A stretch of 64,000 nt of DNA from Paratractidigestivibacter sp003150175 (GTDB lineage: Bacteria > Actinomycetota > Coriobacteriia > Coriobacteriales > Atopobiaceae): assembly GCF_964283195.1 (NCBI RefSeq), contig NZ_CAXYLH010000001.1, one strand, 5' to 3'. The notes below the pieces were generated by a model. The model ran no database searches, had not been told where the DNA came from, and saw only the letters and a list, made by a program, of their open reading frames with translations. Shown here in pieces: positions 40,258 to 48,416 of this stretch. Both the position numbers and the translations under genes were made by a program. How positions within the stretch are numbered: the stretch's first letter is position 1; every line of letters starts with the position of its first letter.

Positions 40258-41871
40258 CTATTTCTTCTCGGACGCGAGGCGCGGGAAGAGCGCGTCGCCC
40301 TTGGTCACGGGCACGCCGCCCGCCAGGCCTCCCCACTCGCACACGGCCGCAAGGTCGTCGGTCGCGGCCTCGTCGGCGAGCGACATGCGGCGCAGGACCT
40401 CGGCCGAGGTCTGGGGCATGAAGGGCTCGAGCAGGTGCGCGGCGATGCGGATGGACTCGAGGAGGTTGACGATGATGTCGGAGAGCTCCTCGGCGCGCGC
40501 CGGGTCCTTGGCCACGGCCCACGGCGCGGAGTCCTCGATGTAGTGGTTGGCGGCGTGGACGAGCTCCATGACGACGTCCTTGGCGCCCACATAGTCCATG
40601 CGGTCCATGTGCTCGGCGTAGCGGGCCTCGATGCCCTCCGCGATGTCGCGCAGCGGGTTCTGCTTGGCGGCCCAGCCGTCGGCGAGTTCGGGGGTCTTGC
40701 CGTCGAAGTACTTGGCGCTCATGTTGAGCGAGCGGGAGACGAGGTTGCCCCAGCTGTTGGCGAGGTCGGCGTTGTAGACCTGCTCCATGCGCTCGAAGCT
40801 GATGGCGGAGTCCTCGCCGTGCGCGACGTCGGTCATGAAGTAGTAGCGGTAGCCCTCGACGCCCAGCAGGTCGACGACGTCCTGCGGCGCGATGGCGTTG
40901 CCACGGGACTTGGACATCTTCTCTGCCTTGCCGGTCTCGGCGTTGCGTACGGTGAGGAAGCCGTGGGCAAAGACGTGCTCGGGCAGCGCCTCGCCGATGG
41001 CCATGAGCATGGCCGGCCAGATCACGCAGTGGAAGCGGATGATGTCCTTGCCGACCACGTGATACTGCGCGGGCCAGCGGAAGGCGAGCTCGGCGCGGGC
41101 CTCGGGCGTGTCGACGCCGTAGCCCACGGCGGTCATGTAGTTGAGAAGGGCGTCGAACCACACGTAGGTCACGTGACCGTCGTCGAAGGGCACCGGGATG
41201 CCCCAGTCGAAGCTCGTGCGGGAGACCGAGAGGTCCTGCAGGCCGCCCTCGACGAAGCTGCGCACCTCGTTCATGCGGAAGGACGGCTGGACAAAGTCGG
41301 GGTGCTCGTCGTAGAGCTTGAGCAGCTTGTCCTGGAACGCGGAGAGCTTGAAGAAGTAGGACTCCTCCTGGACGCGCTCCAGCGGGCGTCCGCAGTCGGG
41401 GCAAAGGTGCTGGCCCTGGGTCTCGTGCTCCTCGTCGGACTTCTTTACCTGGTTCTCGGTGAAGTAGGTCTCCTCGGGCACGCAGTACCAGCCGTCGTAG
41501 CTGCCCTTATACAGGTAGCCGGACTCCTTCATGCGCTCCCAGAGGTACTGGACCGCGTGGTGCTGGCGCGGCTCGGTGGTGCGGATGAAGTCGTCGTTGG
41601 AGATCTCGAGCTCGCGCCAGAGGTCCTGGAAGAGGGGCGCCTGGGAGTCGCACCACGCCTGCGGGGTGTCGAAGCCGTGGGCAGCGGCGGCCTCGGCGAC
41701 CTTCTCGCCGTGCTCGTCCATGCCGGTGAGGAACTTGACGTCGTAGCCGGCGGCGCGGCGGTAGCGAGCCTGGACGTCGCAGAGCATCGTGCAGTAGGCG
41801 GTGCCCAGGTGCGGCGCTGCGTTGACGTAGTAGATCGGGGTGGTGATGTAGAAGGAAGGCTTGTCTGCCAC
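40258..41871 (-). CDS. metG: Methionyl-tRNA synthetase
   Basis: A 537-residue class I synthetase charging tRNA-Met. The HIGH-type motif is in NAAPHLGTAYCTM, the KMSKS motif in AEKMSKSRGNAI, and CPDCGRPLERVQEESYFFKLS is the zinc/connective region. It lacks the C-terminal tRNA-binding appendix found in E. coli MetG. GTG 41871 behind GAGGAGA (GTG-GCA-GAC) is preferred to ATG codons further upstream because homology starts here. First gene of a metG-rsmA-tatD-comF series. Confidence 0.95.
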   Translation of the reverse strand: MADKPSFYITTPIYYVNAAPHLGTAYCTMLCDVQARYRRAAGYDVKFLTGMDEHGEKVAEAAAAHGFDTPQAWCDSQAPLFQDLWRELEISNDDFIRTTEPRQHHAVQYLWERMKESGYLYKGSYDGWYCVPEETYFTENQVKKSDEEHETQGQHLCPDCGRPLERVQEESYFFKLSAFQDKLLKLYDEHPDFVQPSFRMNEVRSFVEGGLQDLSVSRTSFDWGIPVPFDDGHVTYVWFDALLNYMTAVGYGVDTPEARAELAFRWPAQYHVVGKDIIRFHCVIWPAMLMAIGEALPEHVFAHGFLTVRNAETGKAEKMSKSRGNAIAPQDVVDLLGVEGYRYYFMTDVAHGEDSAISFERMEQVYNADLANSWGNLVSRSLNMSAKYFDGKTPELADGWAAKQNPLRDIAEGIEARYAEHMDRMDYVGAKDVVMELVHAANHYIEDSAPWAVAKDPARAEELSDIIVNLLESIRIAAHLLEPFMPQTSAEVLRRMSLADEAATDDLAAVCEWGGLAGGVPVTKGDALFPRLASEKK

Positions 41872-41961
41872 GGTGTTCTCCTCATGACGGATGGATGGCA
41901 TCTTGCGTGCATACAACTCTTTGATTGTACTCTGTTGCACGCGGCCATTTGGCCGAGCTGG

Positions 41962-41992
41962 ATGACGAAAAGGGACTGTCCCTTTTTATCTT
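41962..41992. repeat. REP palindrome copy 5 (right arm decayed)
   Basis: Left arm and centre are exact; the right arm runs into CCTTTTTATCTT, a 12-mer that is repeated directly after (41980-42004). It lies between the divergent metG and lysR genes. Confidence 0.85.
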
Positions 41993-42026
41993 CCTTTTTA
42001 TCTTCGATGTTTGATGGGAGAAGCGC

Positions 42027-42932
42027 ATGACGCTTACGCAGCTCAGATACGTCATCGAGGTAGCGGAGGCCGGCTCCATCAGCGCGGCGGCGGCGCGCCT
42101 CTTCATCGCGCAGCCGAGCCTTTCCAAGGCCGTGGGCGAGCTCGAGGCCGAGATGGGCGTGAGGATCTTCGAGCGCGGCGCCCGCGGCGTGCGGCTGACC
42201 GACGAGGGCACGCGCTTTCTCAGCTACGCGCGGCAGGTCGTCGAGCAGGCCGACCTGCTGGAAAGCCAGTACCTGCACGCAGAGCCGCGCCGGCGCGTCT
42301 TTGCCGTGTCGAGTCAGCACTACGCCTTCGTGGTCAACGCCTTCGTCGGCCTCGTGCGCGAGATCGGCCGCGAGAAGTACGAGTTCTCGCTGCGCGAGGG
42401 CACGACGGCGGGGATCATCGAGGACGTGCGCACGCAGCGCAGCGAGGTCGGCGTCATCTACCTCAGCGACTTCAACCGCGAGATCATCGAGGGCGCCGTC
42501 AAGCGCGCGGAGCTGCGCTTCGAGCCGCTGATCACGGCGAGCCCGCACGTCTTTGTGAGCAGGACCTCCCCGCTCGCGGGGCGCTCGTCGGTCACGCTCG
42601 GGGACCTCGAGCCGTTCCCGCGCCTCACCTATGACCAAGGGTCGCAGAACTCGTTCTACTTCAGCGAGGAGCTGCACTCCACGCAGATGGTGGACAAGCA
42701 GATTGTGGTCACCGACCGCGCCACGCTGTTCAACCTGCTCATCGGCCTGGACGGCTACACCATCAGCTCGGGCGTGCTCTCGGCCGACCTCAATGGAGAG
42801 GACATCGTGGCCGTCCCGCTCGAATCCGACGAGCACATGGAGATCGGCTACCTGCACGCCGCGGGCAGGCCGCTCTCGTCCGTGGCGGAGCGCTACGTCG
42901 CGCACCTGCGGTCCTACATCGCGGGGCTGTAG
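42027..42932 (+). CDS. LysR family transcriptional regulator
   Basis: A 301-residue LysR-type regulator. The N-terminal winged helix (TQLRYVIEVAEAGSISAAAARLFIAQPSLSKAVGELE) is canonical, and the C-terminal ligand-binding domain (from about residue 90) is normal. LysR proteins commonly control a neighbouring gene; the next gene on the strand, a MetE-like protein, is the best candidate target, and an inverted repeat lies between them. ATG 42027 follows GGGAG. Confidence 0.92.
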   Translation: MTLTQLRYVIEVAEAGSISAAAARLFIAQPSLSKAVGELEAEMGVRIFERGARGVRLTDEGTRFLSYARQVVEQADLLESQYLHAEPRRRVFAVSSQHYAFVVNAFVGLVREIGREKYEFSLREGTTAGIIEDVRTQRSEVGVIYLSDFNREIIEGAVKRAELRFEPLITASPHVFVSRTSPLAGRSSVTLGDLEPFPRLTYDQGSQNSFYFSEELHSTQMVDKQIVVTDRATLFNLLIGLDGYTISSGVLSADLNGEDIVAVPLESDEHMEIGYLHAAGRPLSSVAERYVAHLRSYIAGL

Positions 42933-43033
42933 CGGGCGGTGCAAAGAAGGGCGCCCGTGGTCGCGGAACGGCCGCGGTCGGGCTTTTGCAGCGGGCGGGC
43001 TTCTTTGTGCCTCTTCTTCGTTCCATAGTTTCT

Positions 43034-43074
43034 AGCTATAGTTGCATATAGGATGTCGGTACTTCTCTATAGCT
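43034..43074. promoter_or_regulatory. Inverted repeat AGCTATAG / CTATAGCT
   Basis: Perfect 8-bp arms (43034-43041, 43067-43074) with 25 bases between them, 54 bases before the MetE-like gene start. Position and symmetry suit an operator, possibly for the adjacent LysR protein. It is AT-rich against a GC-rich background. Confidence 0.4.
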
Positions 43075-43127
43075 CGGCGAGCTGGCAGACTTTGTCACAG
43101 CACAAACACCCGCAGAGAGGACCCACC

Positions 43128-44261
43128 ATGCCCTACACCCACAACGCCCCGTTCCGCTATGACGTCGTCGGCAGCTTCCTTCGCCCCGACGTGCTCCACC
43201 AGGCTCGTCACGACTTCAACGACGGCGTGATCGGCGCCGCCGAGCTCAAGGCCGTCGAGGACGAGGCTATCCGCGACCTCGTCGCCAAGCAGAAGGCCGC
43301 CGGCCTCCACGTGATCACCGACGGCGAGTTCCGCCGCAGCTACTGGCACCTCGACTTCATGTGGGGGCTCCAGGGCGTCGAGCGCCGCGCCGCACGCCAG
43401 GGCTACCTCTTCCACGACGAGGAGACCACGGCCGACACCGCCGCCGTCGTGGGCAAGATCTCCGGAGAGAACCATCCCTTCGTCGAGCACTATAAGTTCG
43501 TGAAGGCGCTCGAGGAGGACGGCCAGGTCGCCCGCCAGACCATGCCCGCCCCCGCACAGACCTACTCCGAGGTCATCCTCGACCGCTGCGACGGCCAGGT
43601 CGAGAGCCTGCGCTCGGTCTACCCCGATGACCAGGCGCTCATCGACGACATCGCGGCCGCCTACCGCACCGTGATCGCCGACCTCTACGCCGCCGGCTGC
43701 CGCTCCATCCAGTTCGACGACTGCACCTGGGGCATCTACTGCGATGGCGACTTCGTGGCAAAGACCGGCATGGAGCCCGTCGACATCCAGAAGATCTCCG
43801 AGCAGCTCGTGGCCATCAACAACGCCGCGATCGAGGGCAAGCCCGACGATCTGGTCATCAACACCCACGTCTGCCGCGGCAACTACCACTCCACCTACGC
43901 CTTCGAGGGCGGCTACGACCCCGTGGCGCCGTATCTCTTTGCCCACGAGGACGTCGATGCCTTCTACCTGGAGTTCGACACGCCGCGCGCCGGTGGCTTC
44001 GAGCCGCTGCGCCACATCGCCGACGGCAAGAAGGTCGTGCTCGGCCTCGTGACCTCCAAGCAGCCTGGCCTCGAGGACGAGGAGCTGCTCGTGGAGCGCA
44101 TCAACGAGGCGGCCAAGTATGTGCCGTTGGAAAACCTCTGCCTCAGCCCGCAGTGCGGCTTCGCGTCCTGCGAGTGCGGCAACAAGCTCACCGAGGACGA
44201 GCAGTGGGCCAAGGTCGCGCTGGTGCGGCGCGTGGCCGAGCGCGTCTGGGGCGAGGCGTAG
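43128..44261 (+). CDS. MetE C-terminal-like (YxjG/YxjH-type) methyltransferase
   Basis: A 377-residue protein of the cobalamin-independent methionine synthase C-terminal family, single-domain type. Zinc ligands are apparent in NTHVCRGNY (His, Cys), EFDTP (Glu) and LSPQCGFAS (Cys). VVGSFLRP at the start and VITDGEFRR, FDDCTWG are typical. Bacillus YxjG/YxjH-type proteins are linked to methionine metabolism; a methyl or alkyl-thiol transfer is expected, but the methyl donor is unknown. ATG 43128 behind AGAGGAC is the start; the frame extends upstream without homology. Confidence 0.85.
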   Translation: MPYTHNAPFRYDVVGSFLRPDVLHQARHDFNDGVIGAAELKAVEDEAIRDLVAKQKAAGLHVITDGEFRRSYWHLDFMWGLQGVERRAARQGYLFHDEETTADTAAVVGKISGENHPFVEHYKFVKALEEDGQVARQTMPAPAQTYSEVILDRCDGQVESLRSVYPDDQALIDDIAAAYRTVIADLYAAGCRSIQFDDCTWGIYCDGDFVAKTGMEPVDIQKISEQLVAINNAAIEGKPDDLVINTHVCRGNYHSTYAFEGGYDPVAPYLFAHEDVDAFYLEFDTPRAGGFEPLRHIADGKKVVLGLVTSKQPGLEDEELLVERINEAAKYVPLENLCLSPQCGFASCECGNKLTEDEQWAKVALVRRVAERVWGEA

Positions 44262-44323
44262 GGGCGCCGGCGCGCCTCAGGCGCCAAGCCGGGAACCGGC
44301 GGGGAAAGCCCGCAACCTGCGAA

Positions 44324-44354
44324 ATGACGAAAAGGGACTGTCCCTTTTCGTCAT
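44324..44354. repeat. REP palindrome copy 6
   Basis: Exact copy, centre T. It contains the TGA stop of rsmI (44351-44353) and forms the right border of the LysR/MetE-like insertion. Confidence 0.95.
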
Positions 44355-45217
44355 TTCGCGTTGAGGATGGCGTCGTAGACGTCGGATTTGGGGACGCCGA
44401 ACTCACGGGCAAGGCGCTTGGCGAGGGCGCTCTTCGGCTCCCCGGCGGCCAAGCCCTGCGCAATGGCATCCTCGAGCGTGGCGGGCCCGCTCGAGGCGGC
44501 GCGGCGGCGCCCGTCGAGCTCCTCTGCGCTCGGTGCCGCGATGACGACGACGCACTCGCCGCGGACCTCGTCACGCGCGGCAACCTCGGCCGCGAGCTCG
44601 CCCGACATCCCGCGGACGCACTCCTCGTGGAGCTTCGTGAGCTCGCGCACCAGCGCGACCCGGCGGCCGGGGAACACCTCGGCCACGTTCGCGAGCGTCG
44701 CCGCCACGCGCCGCGGGGACTCGTAGACCACGAGCGTCCCCGGCACGGACGCGAGCTCCTCGAGCCGCGCGACCTGGGCGGACTTCTTTCTGGGGAGGAA
44801 CCCCTCGAAGTAGAAGTGCTCGCTCGCGAGGCCGCTCGCCACGAGGGCGCAGGTGACCGCGGAGGGGCCCGGGATGACCTCGACCTTGAGGCCGACGTCG
44901 AGGGCGGCGTCCACGAGCTTCTGGCCGGGATCGCTCACGCCCGGCATCCCGGCGTCCGAGACGAACGCGACGCGCTCCCCCGCCTCGAGGCGCTCGAGCA
45001 CCGCCGGCACGCGGGAGGCGATCACGTTCTCGTCGCAGCGCTCGAGGCGCGTATGGAGGTCGAAGGCGGCGAGCAGCTTGCCCGTCACGCGGGTGTCCTC
45101 GCACAGGACGACGTCGGCGCGACCGAGCGTCTCGATCACGCGGGGCGACGCGTCCCGCAGGTTGCCGATGGGCGTGCCGACGATGGAAAGAAGCCCGCCC
45201 ACGGGACCCTGCGCCAT
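44351..45217 (-). CDS. rsmI: 16S rRNA (cytidine-2'-O)-methyltransferase RsmI
   Basis: A 288-residue tetrapyrrole-methylase-fold enzyme that methylates C1402 of 16S rRNA. LLSIVGTPIGNLRDASPRVIETL is the classic RsmI start; CEDTRVTGKLL, VAFVSDAGMPGVSDPG and GFLPRKKSAQ are conserved. Its ATG overlaps the upstream stop as ATGA, so it is coupled to the GH5-like gene. rsmI, metG, tatD and rsmA are commonly near each other; here a two-gene cassette on the other strand separates rsmI from metG. Confidence 0.96.
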   Translation of the reverse strand: MAQGPVGGLLSIVGTPIGNLRDASPRVIETLGRADVVLCEDTRVTGKLLAAFDLHTRLERCDENVIASRVPAVLERLEAGERVAFVSDAGMPGVSDPGQKLVDAALDVGLKVEVIPGPSAVTCALVASGLASEHFYFEGFLPRKKSAQVARLEELASVPGTLVVYESPRRVAATLANVAEVFPGRRVALVRELTKLHEECVRGMSGELAAEVAARDEVRGECVVVIAAPSAEELDGRRRAASSGPATLEDAIAQGLAAGEPKSALAKRLAREFGVPKSDVYDAILNAK

Positions 45218-46263
45218 CAGACGATCATCCCCCGCTCGAAGCTCGAGAGCGCCACGCGCGCGTCCCAGCTGGTCAGCAGCCCCGACGTCTTCCAGGTGTT
45301 GAAGAACCACGCCGGGCATGCGGCGTAGGCCTCGAGCTGCTCGGAGGTGTAGACGCGCTCGAGCGCGATACGGCCCTCGGGCGTCATCTGGGCGTCCGCG
45401 AGCGGAAGGGCGCTCGACCACTTGCCCACCATGACGGGCATGCCGGTGCGCGCGGCGTCCTTGAGCGCGCGCTTGCGGGCATCGACCAGGCGTCGCACGC
45501 CGGAGGGGCCGGCGACGTCGATCTTTTTTCCGTCCTTGTGGTCCATGTGGGCATCGACCCACACGTTGCGGTAATGACGCTGCGCCATAAAGTTGACGAA
45601 GCCCGCAGGGAAGCCGCCATCGGGCATGATGACAACGGGGTCGTCGCCGGCAGCGCTCCTGACCAGCTCGTAGGCCTCGCGGTAATAGTTGCGGAGCTGA
45701 TGCTGCGGCACACCGTCGGTCAGCGTCAGGCCGCGGCGGTGCTGGACCACGACGTCGTCGGCGATCTCGATGCCGAAGAACCCCACGCGGGAGGCGTAGC
45801 GCTTGGAGAGCCGGTAGACGACGTCGAGCGCGGAGTCGCGGGCGAGGCGCATGTTCGCGAGGTCGCGGCACATGACGTCGCCCTCGTGCGGCGCGCCGGG
45901 GTTGATGGCAAGAGCAAAGACTACGTTGAGCCCGATCTCCTCCGCCCAGTCGAGCGCGCGGTCGACGTGCTCGATGCAGCCGACGTACGGCCCGCAGTCG
46001 GGGCCCTCCTCGCCGAAGACGTACCACGGCACCGGGAGGCGCACGGCGTTGAACCCGCGCGCCGCGATGCGGACGAAGTCCTCGCGATCCATGAACTTCT
46101 CGCGGTGGCCGCGCACGAGGTCGGCGTAGCGAGAAGCGCCGAGGGCGACGAGCAGCGCCTCCTCGTCCAGGGCGCCCGAATCGGCGAAGAGCTCGGGCGT
46201 GACCCACGACTCGAGGGTGAGCCAACCCGTCAAGTTGACACCGTGCAACGTCCCGCCTGCCAT
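45217..46263 (-). CDS. GH5-like protein (exo-1,3-glucanase-type fold) lacking catalytic residues
   Basis: A 348-residue protein. GVNLTGWLTLESWVTPELF (residues 8-26) closely follows the start of GH5 exo-beta-1,3-glucanases (GVNLGGWLVLEPWITPSLF), and FNAVRLPVPWY, DAHMDH and the closing WFFNTWKTSG keep the fold signatures. However the acid/base NEP motif is ADD (around residue 168) and the nucleophile in GEWS is lysine (VGKWSS, Lys281). It has no signal peptide, so it is cytoplasmic. It is probably not a standard glycosidase; a sugar-binding or new activity is possible. ATG 46263 has GGAGG. Confidence 0.75.
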   Translation of the reverse strand: MAGGTLHGVNLTGWLTLESWVTPELFADSGALDEEALLVALGASRYADLVRGHREKFMDREDFVRIAARGFNAVRLPVPWYVFGEEGPDCGPYVGCIEHVDRALDWAEEIGLNVVFALAINPGAPHEGDVMCRDLANMRLARDSALDVVYRLSKRYASRVGFFGIEIADDVVVQHRRGLTLTDGVPQHQLRNYYREAYELVRSAAGDDPVVIMPDGGFPAGFVNFMAQRHYRNVWVDAHMDHKDGKKIDVAGPSGVRRLVDARKRALKDAARTGMPVMVGKWSSALPLADAQMTPEGRIALERVYTSEQLEAYAACPAWFFNTWKTSGLLTSWDARVALSSFERGMIV

Positions 46264-46300
46264 GGGTACCTCCGCGAAGAATCCCGGTTGGTGCTTTTCT

Positions 46301-46783
46301 TTACCTGAGTATAGCCGCTGGACGGGACAACAATGGCCCCTCCCCCGCGCTACCGCGAAAATCCGGCCGATACGTCGCGCAGTTGAGCGGGGTCTCGTAG
46401 ACGTCAACCTGCGAGCACGGAAGGCCGCGGGCCATGAGCTCGTCGGCGAAGTGGCGCGCGAGGTTCTCGGCGGTGGTACGGAACGGCACGATGGTCAGCG
46501 AGAACCCCTCGGACTCGAGCGCGGCGACCGTGGAGTCCTTGAGGGTGCCCTTCTCGACGAGAAAGGTGTGGTCGTACTCGGCCACGAGCTCGCGCAGCGC
46601 GCGCTTGAACACGCCGAAGTCGAGGACCATGTCGCGCATGGTGCCTTCTTGCTGCAGGCCGTCCTGCTCGAGATAGGCGACCACGCGCCAGCGATGGCCG
46701 TGGAGGTTCTCGCACTTGCCGTAATAATCGGCGAGGAAGTGGGCGGCGTCGAAGGACGCCTCGGTCTTGAGCCCGAACGACAC
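46301..46783 (-). CDS. queD: 6-carboxy-5,6,7,8-tetrahydropterin synthase QueD-like
   Basis: A 160-residue PTPS-family enzyme. Zinc ligands His15 (AAHFL), His28 and His30 (LHGHRW), and the catalytic Cys24 (GKCENLHGH) are present, followed by DFGVFKRALRELVAEYDHTFL and the Glu of VDVYETP. QueD converts dihydroneopterin triphosphate on the way to queuosine and other 7-deazapurines. No other que gene lies in the window. The C-terminal 25 residues are Gly/Pro-rich and extra to the family. Confidence 0.88.
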   Translation of the reverse strand: MSFGLKTEASFDAAHFLADYYGKCENLHGHRWRVVAYLEQDGLQQEGTMRDMVLDFGVFKRALRELVAEYDHTFLVEKGTLKDSTVAALESEGFSLTIVPFRTTAENLARHFADELMARGLPCSQVDVYETPLNCATYRPDFRGSAGEGPLLSRPAAILR

Positions 46784-46885
46784 GGGGGACTCCTCTCTTT
46801 GCGCGGGAGCCGGGAAAGAAGTCCTTCTTGCTGCGCGCGGCGCGGCACGCTCAAGCGACTCGTTCGAGCGGAGCCTAGACGTCGA

Positions 46886-48193
46886 CTATGCGTCGACCAG
46901 ACCCGCGGCCTGCTTGGCGGCGATGATGCGCGAGACGGACTCGTCGATGCGGCTCTCGGCGATGCTTCCGGAATTGACGGCATCGATGATACCCTGATGC
47001 GCCGCCCAGGGGTCGGGGGGCATGAGGAGCATGTCGCCGCCCGCCTGGACGAAGCGGACCGCCGCGTCCTCGGGCTCGAAATTCTGGGCGATGGCGCCCA
47101 TGCTCATGGAGTCGCTGATGACGACGCCCGTGAAGCCGAGCCTGCCGCGCAGCGCCTCCGTGATCATGACGCGCGAGAGCGTGGCGGGCAGCCCGTCGCC
47201 GGCGGCGTTGGGGGTCTGGATGTGACCCACCATGATGAAGGGGCACCCTGCGTCGATGGCGGCCTTGAAGGGCACGTATTCGCAGGAGTGCAGGTCGTCG
47301 GCCGTGCGCAGCGACGTGACCGCGCCTGTGTGCGAGTCTCCCTGGGTGTCCCCGTGGCCGGGGAAGTGCTTGGCACAGGGCAAGGTGCCCGCCTGGAGCA
47401 TCGCCGTGACCTCGGCCGAGACCATCTGGGCGCAGACCTCGGGGTCGCTCGAGAAGGATCGATGGCCGATCACGGGGTTCTCGGGGTTGGTAAGGACGTC
47501 GGCGTCCGGAGCGAAGTCGACGCTGAAGCCGATGTCGCGCAGGTAGGAGCCGATGGAGGTCCCCACGTACGCGGCGCGGGAGGGATCGCCCGACTGGCCG
47601 ATCCACCACATGTTCTGGAAGGTCTCGACGTCGAAGCAGCCGGATTTCGCCACGCGGGCGACGAGCGTGCCGCCCTCCTCGTCCACGCCGGTAAAGACCG
47701 GGATCCCCGCGCCGGCGCCGCGGGAGAGCTCGACCGTCCCCGAGAGCAGGTCGCGGAGCTGCTGGTTGCCAACGATGTTCGCGCCGAAGTAGACGACGCC
47801 GCCGATGGGCAGCTTGGTCAGCGCGTCCCTGGTAAGGGCACCCGCAACCGTGGCGAGCTCGACACCCGTGAGCTGCTCGGGCGTGACGAAGAGCATCTGG
47901 GCGACCTTCTGCTCGAGCGTCATCGAGGCGAGGAGCTTCTGGGCCGTGGTCTGGGGGGCGGGGCCGGGCTGGGCGTCCTGGTCGGGCGCGGAGCCGGCAT
48001 CCGCGGGCGCGCCGGCCTGGTCCTGTGCGTCGGAGCCCGTAGAATCGCTCGGCTCGGCCGCGGGCGCGGGGTCGGCGGGAGCCTGCTCGGCATCCTTCGC
48101 CGCACAGCCCCCGAGCACGAGCGCCGAGGCGCCGCCGAGGACCTTGATCGCCTGTCGGCGCGTGAGCTTGAGGTCAATCAGGGGAAGGCACAT
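46886..48193 (-). CDS. nagZ: GH3 beta-N-acetylhexosaminidase-like lipoprotein (NagZ-type)
   Basis: A 435-residue exported glycoside hydrolase. The N-terminus has a twin-arginine-like TRRQAIKVLGG and lipobox LGGC, then an Ala/Asp/Pro-rich linker (residues 35-85). The catalytic domain has GVDEEGGTLVARV, the NagZ-defining KHFPGHGDTQGDSH loop whose His acts as acid/base, and the nucleophile Asp in VISDSMSMGAI. NagZ releases N-acetylglucosamine from peptidoglycan fragments; a surface lipoprotein form is usual in Gram-positives. Confidence 0.93.
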   Translation of the reverse strand: MCLPLIDLKLTRRQAIKVLGGASALVLGGCAAKDAEQAPADPAPAAEPSDSTGSDAQDQAGAPADAGSAPDQDAQPGPAPQTTAQKLLASMTLEQKVAQMLFVTPEQLTGVELATVAGALTRDALTKLPIGGVVYFGANIVGNQQLRDLLSGTVELSRGAGAGIPVFTGVDEEGGTLVARVAKSGCFDVETFQNMWWIGQSGDPSRAAYVGTSIGSYLRDIGFSVDFAPDADVLTNPENPVIGHRSFSSDPEVCAQMVSAEVTAMLQAGTLPCAKHFPGHGDTQGDSHTGAVTSLRTADDLHSCEYVPFKAAIDAGCPFIMVGHIQTPNAAGDGLPATLSRVMITEALRGRLGFTGVVISDSMSMGAIAQNFEPEDAAVRFVQAGGDMLLMPPDPWAAHQGIIDAVNSGSIAESRIDESVSRIIAAKQAAGLVDA

Positions 48194-48338
48194 GGGCAGG
48201 GACCCTTTCCAACGGCGGTCTTGGGAATCAGTGGACCCATTCTAAAGCGACACGGGTCGCTCAACGATTGGTTACAGGCGACAGCGCGCGACGGGGCGCG
48301 TTCCTACGATTCTCCCTAGTCCCAACTGCAGAAACTCA

Positions 48339-48394
48339 GGGGCGGGGGCGAAACGAGCGCGCAGAGAACGCGCTCATCCCGCGCCCGCCCCCGG
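48339..48394 (-). terminator. Nested hairpin after tannase-like gene
   Basis: GGGCGGGGGCG pairs with CGCCCGCCCCC as outer arms and GAGCGCG (48355-48361) with CGCGCTC (48369-48375) as inner arms. Placed just after the stop of the minus-strand gene; no T-run. Confidence 0.55.
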
Positions 48395-48416
48395 GCTTGA
48401 GTCAGTGTCGAATCGG

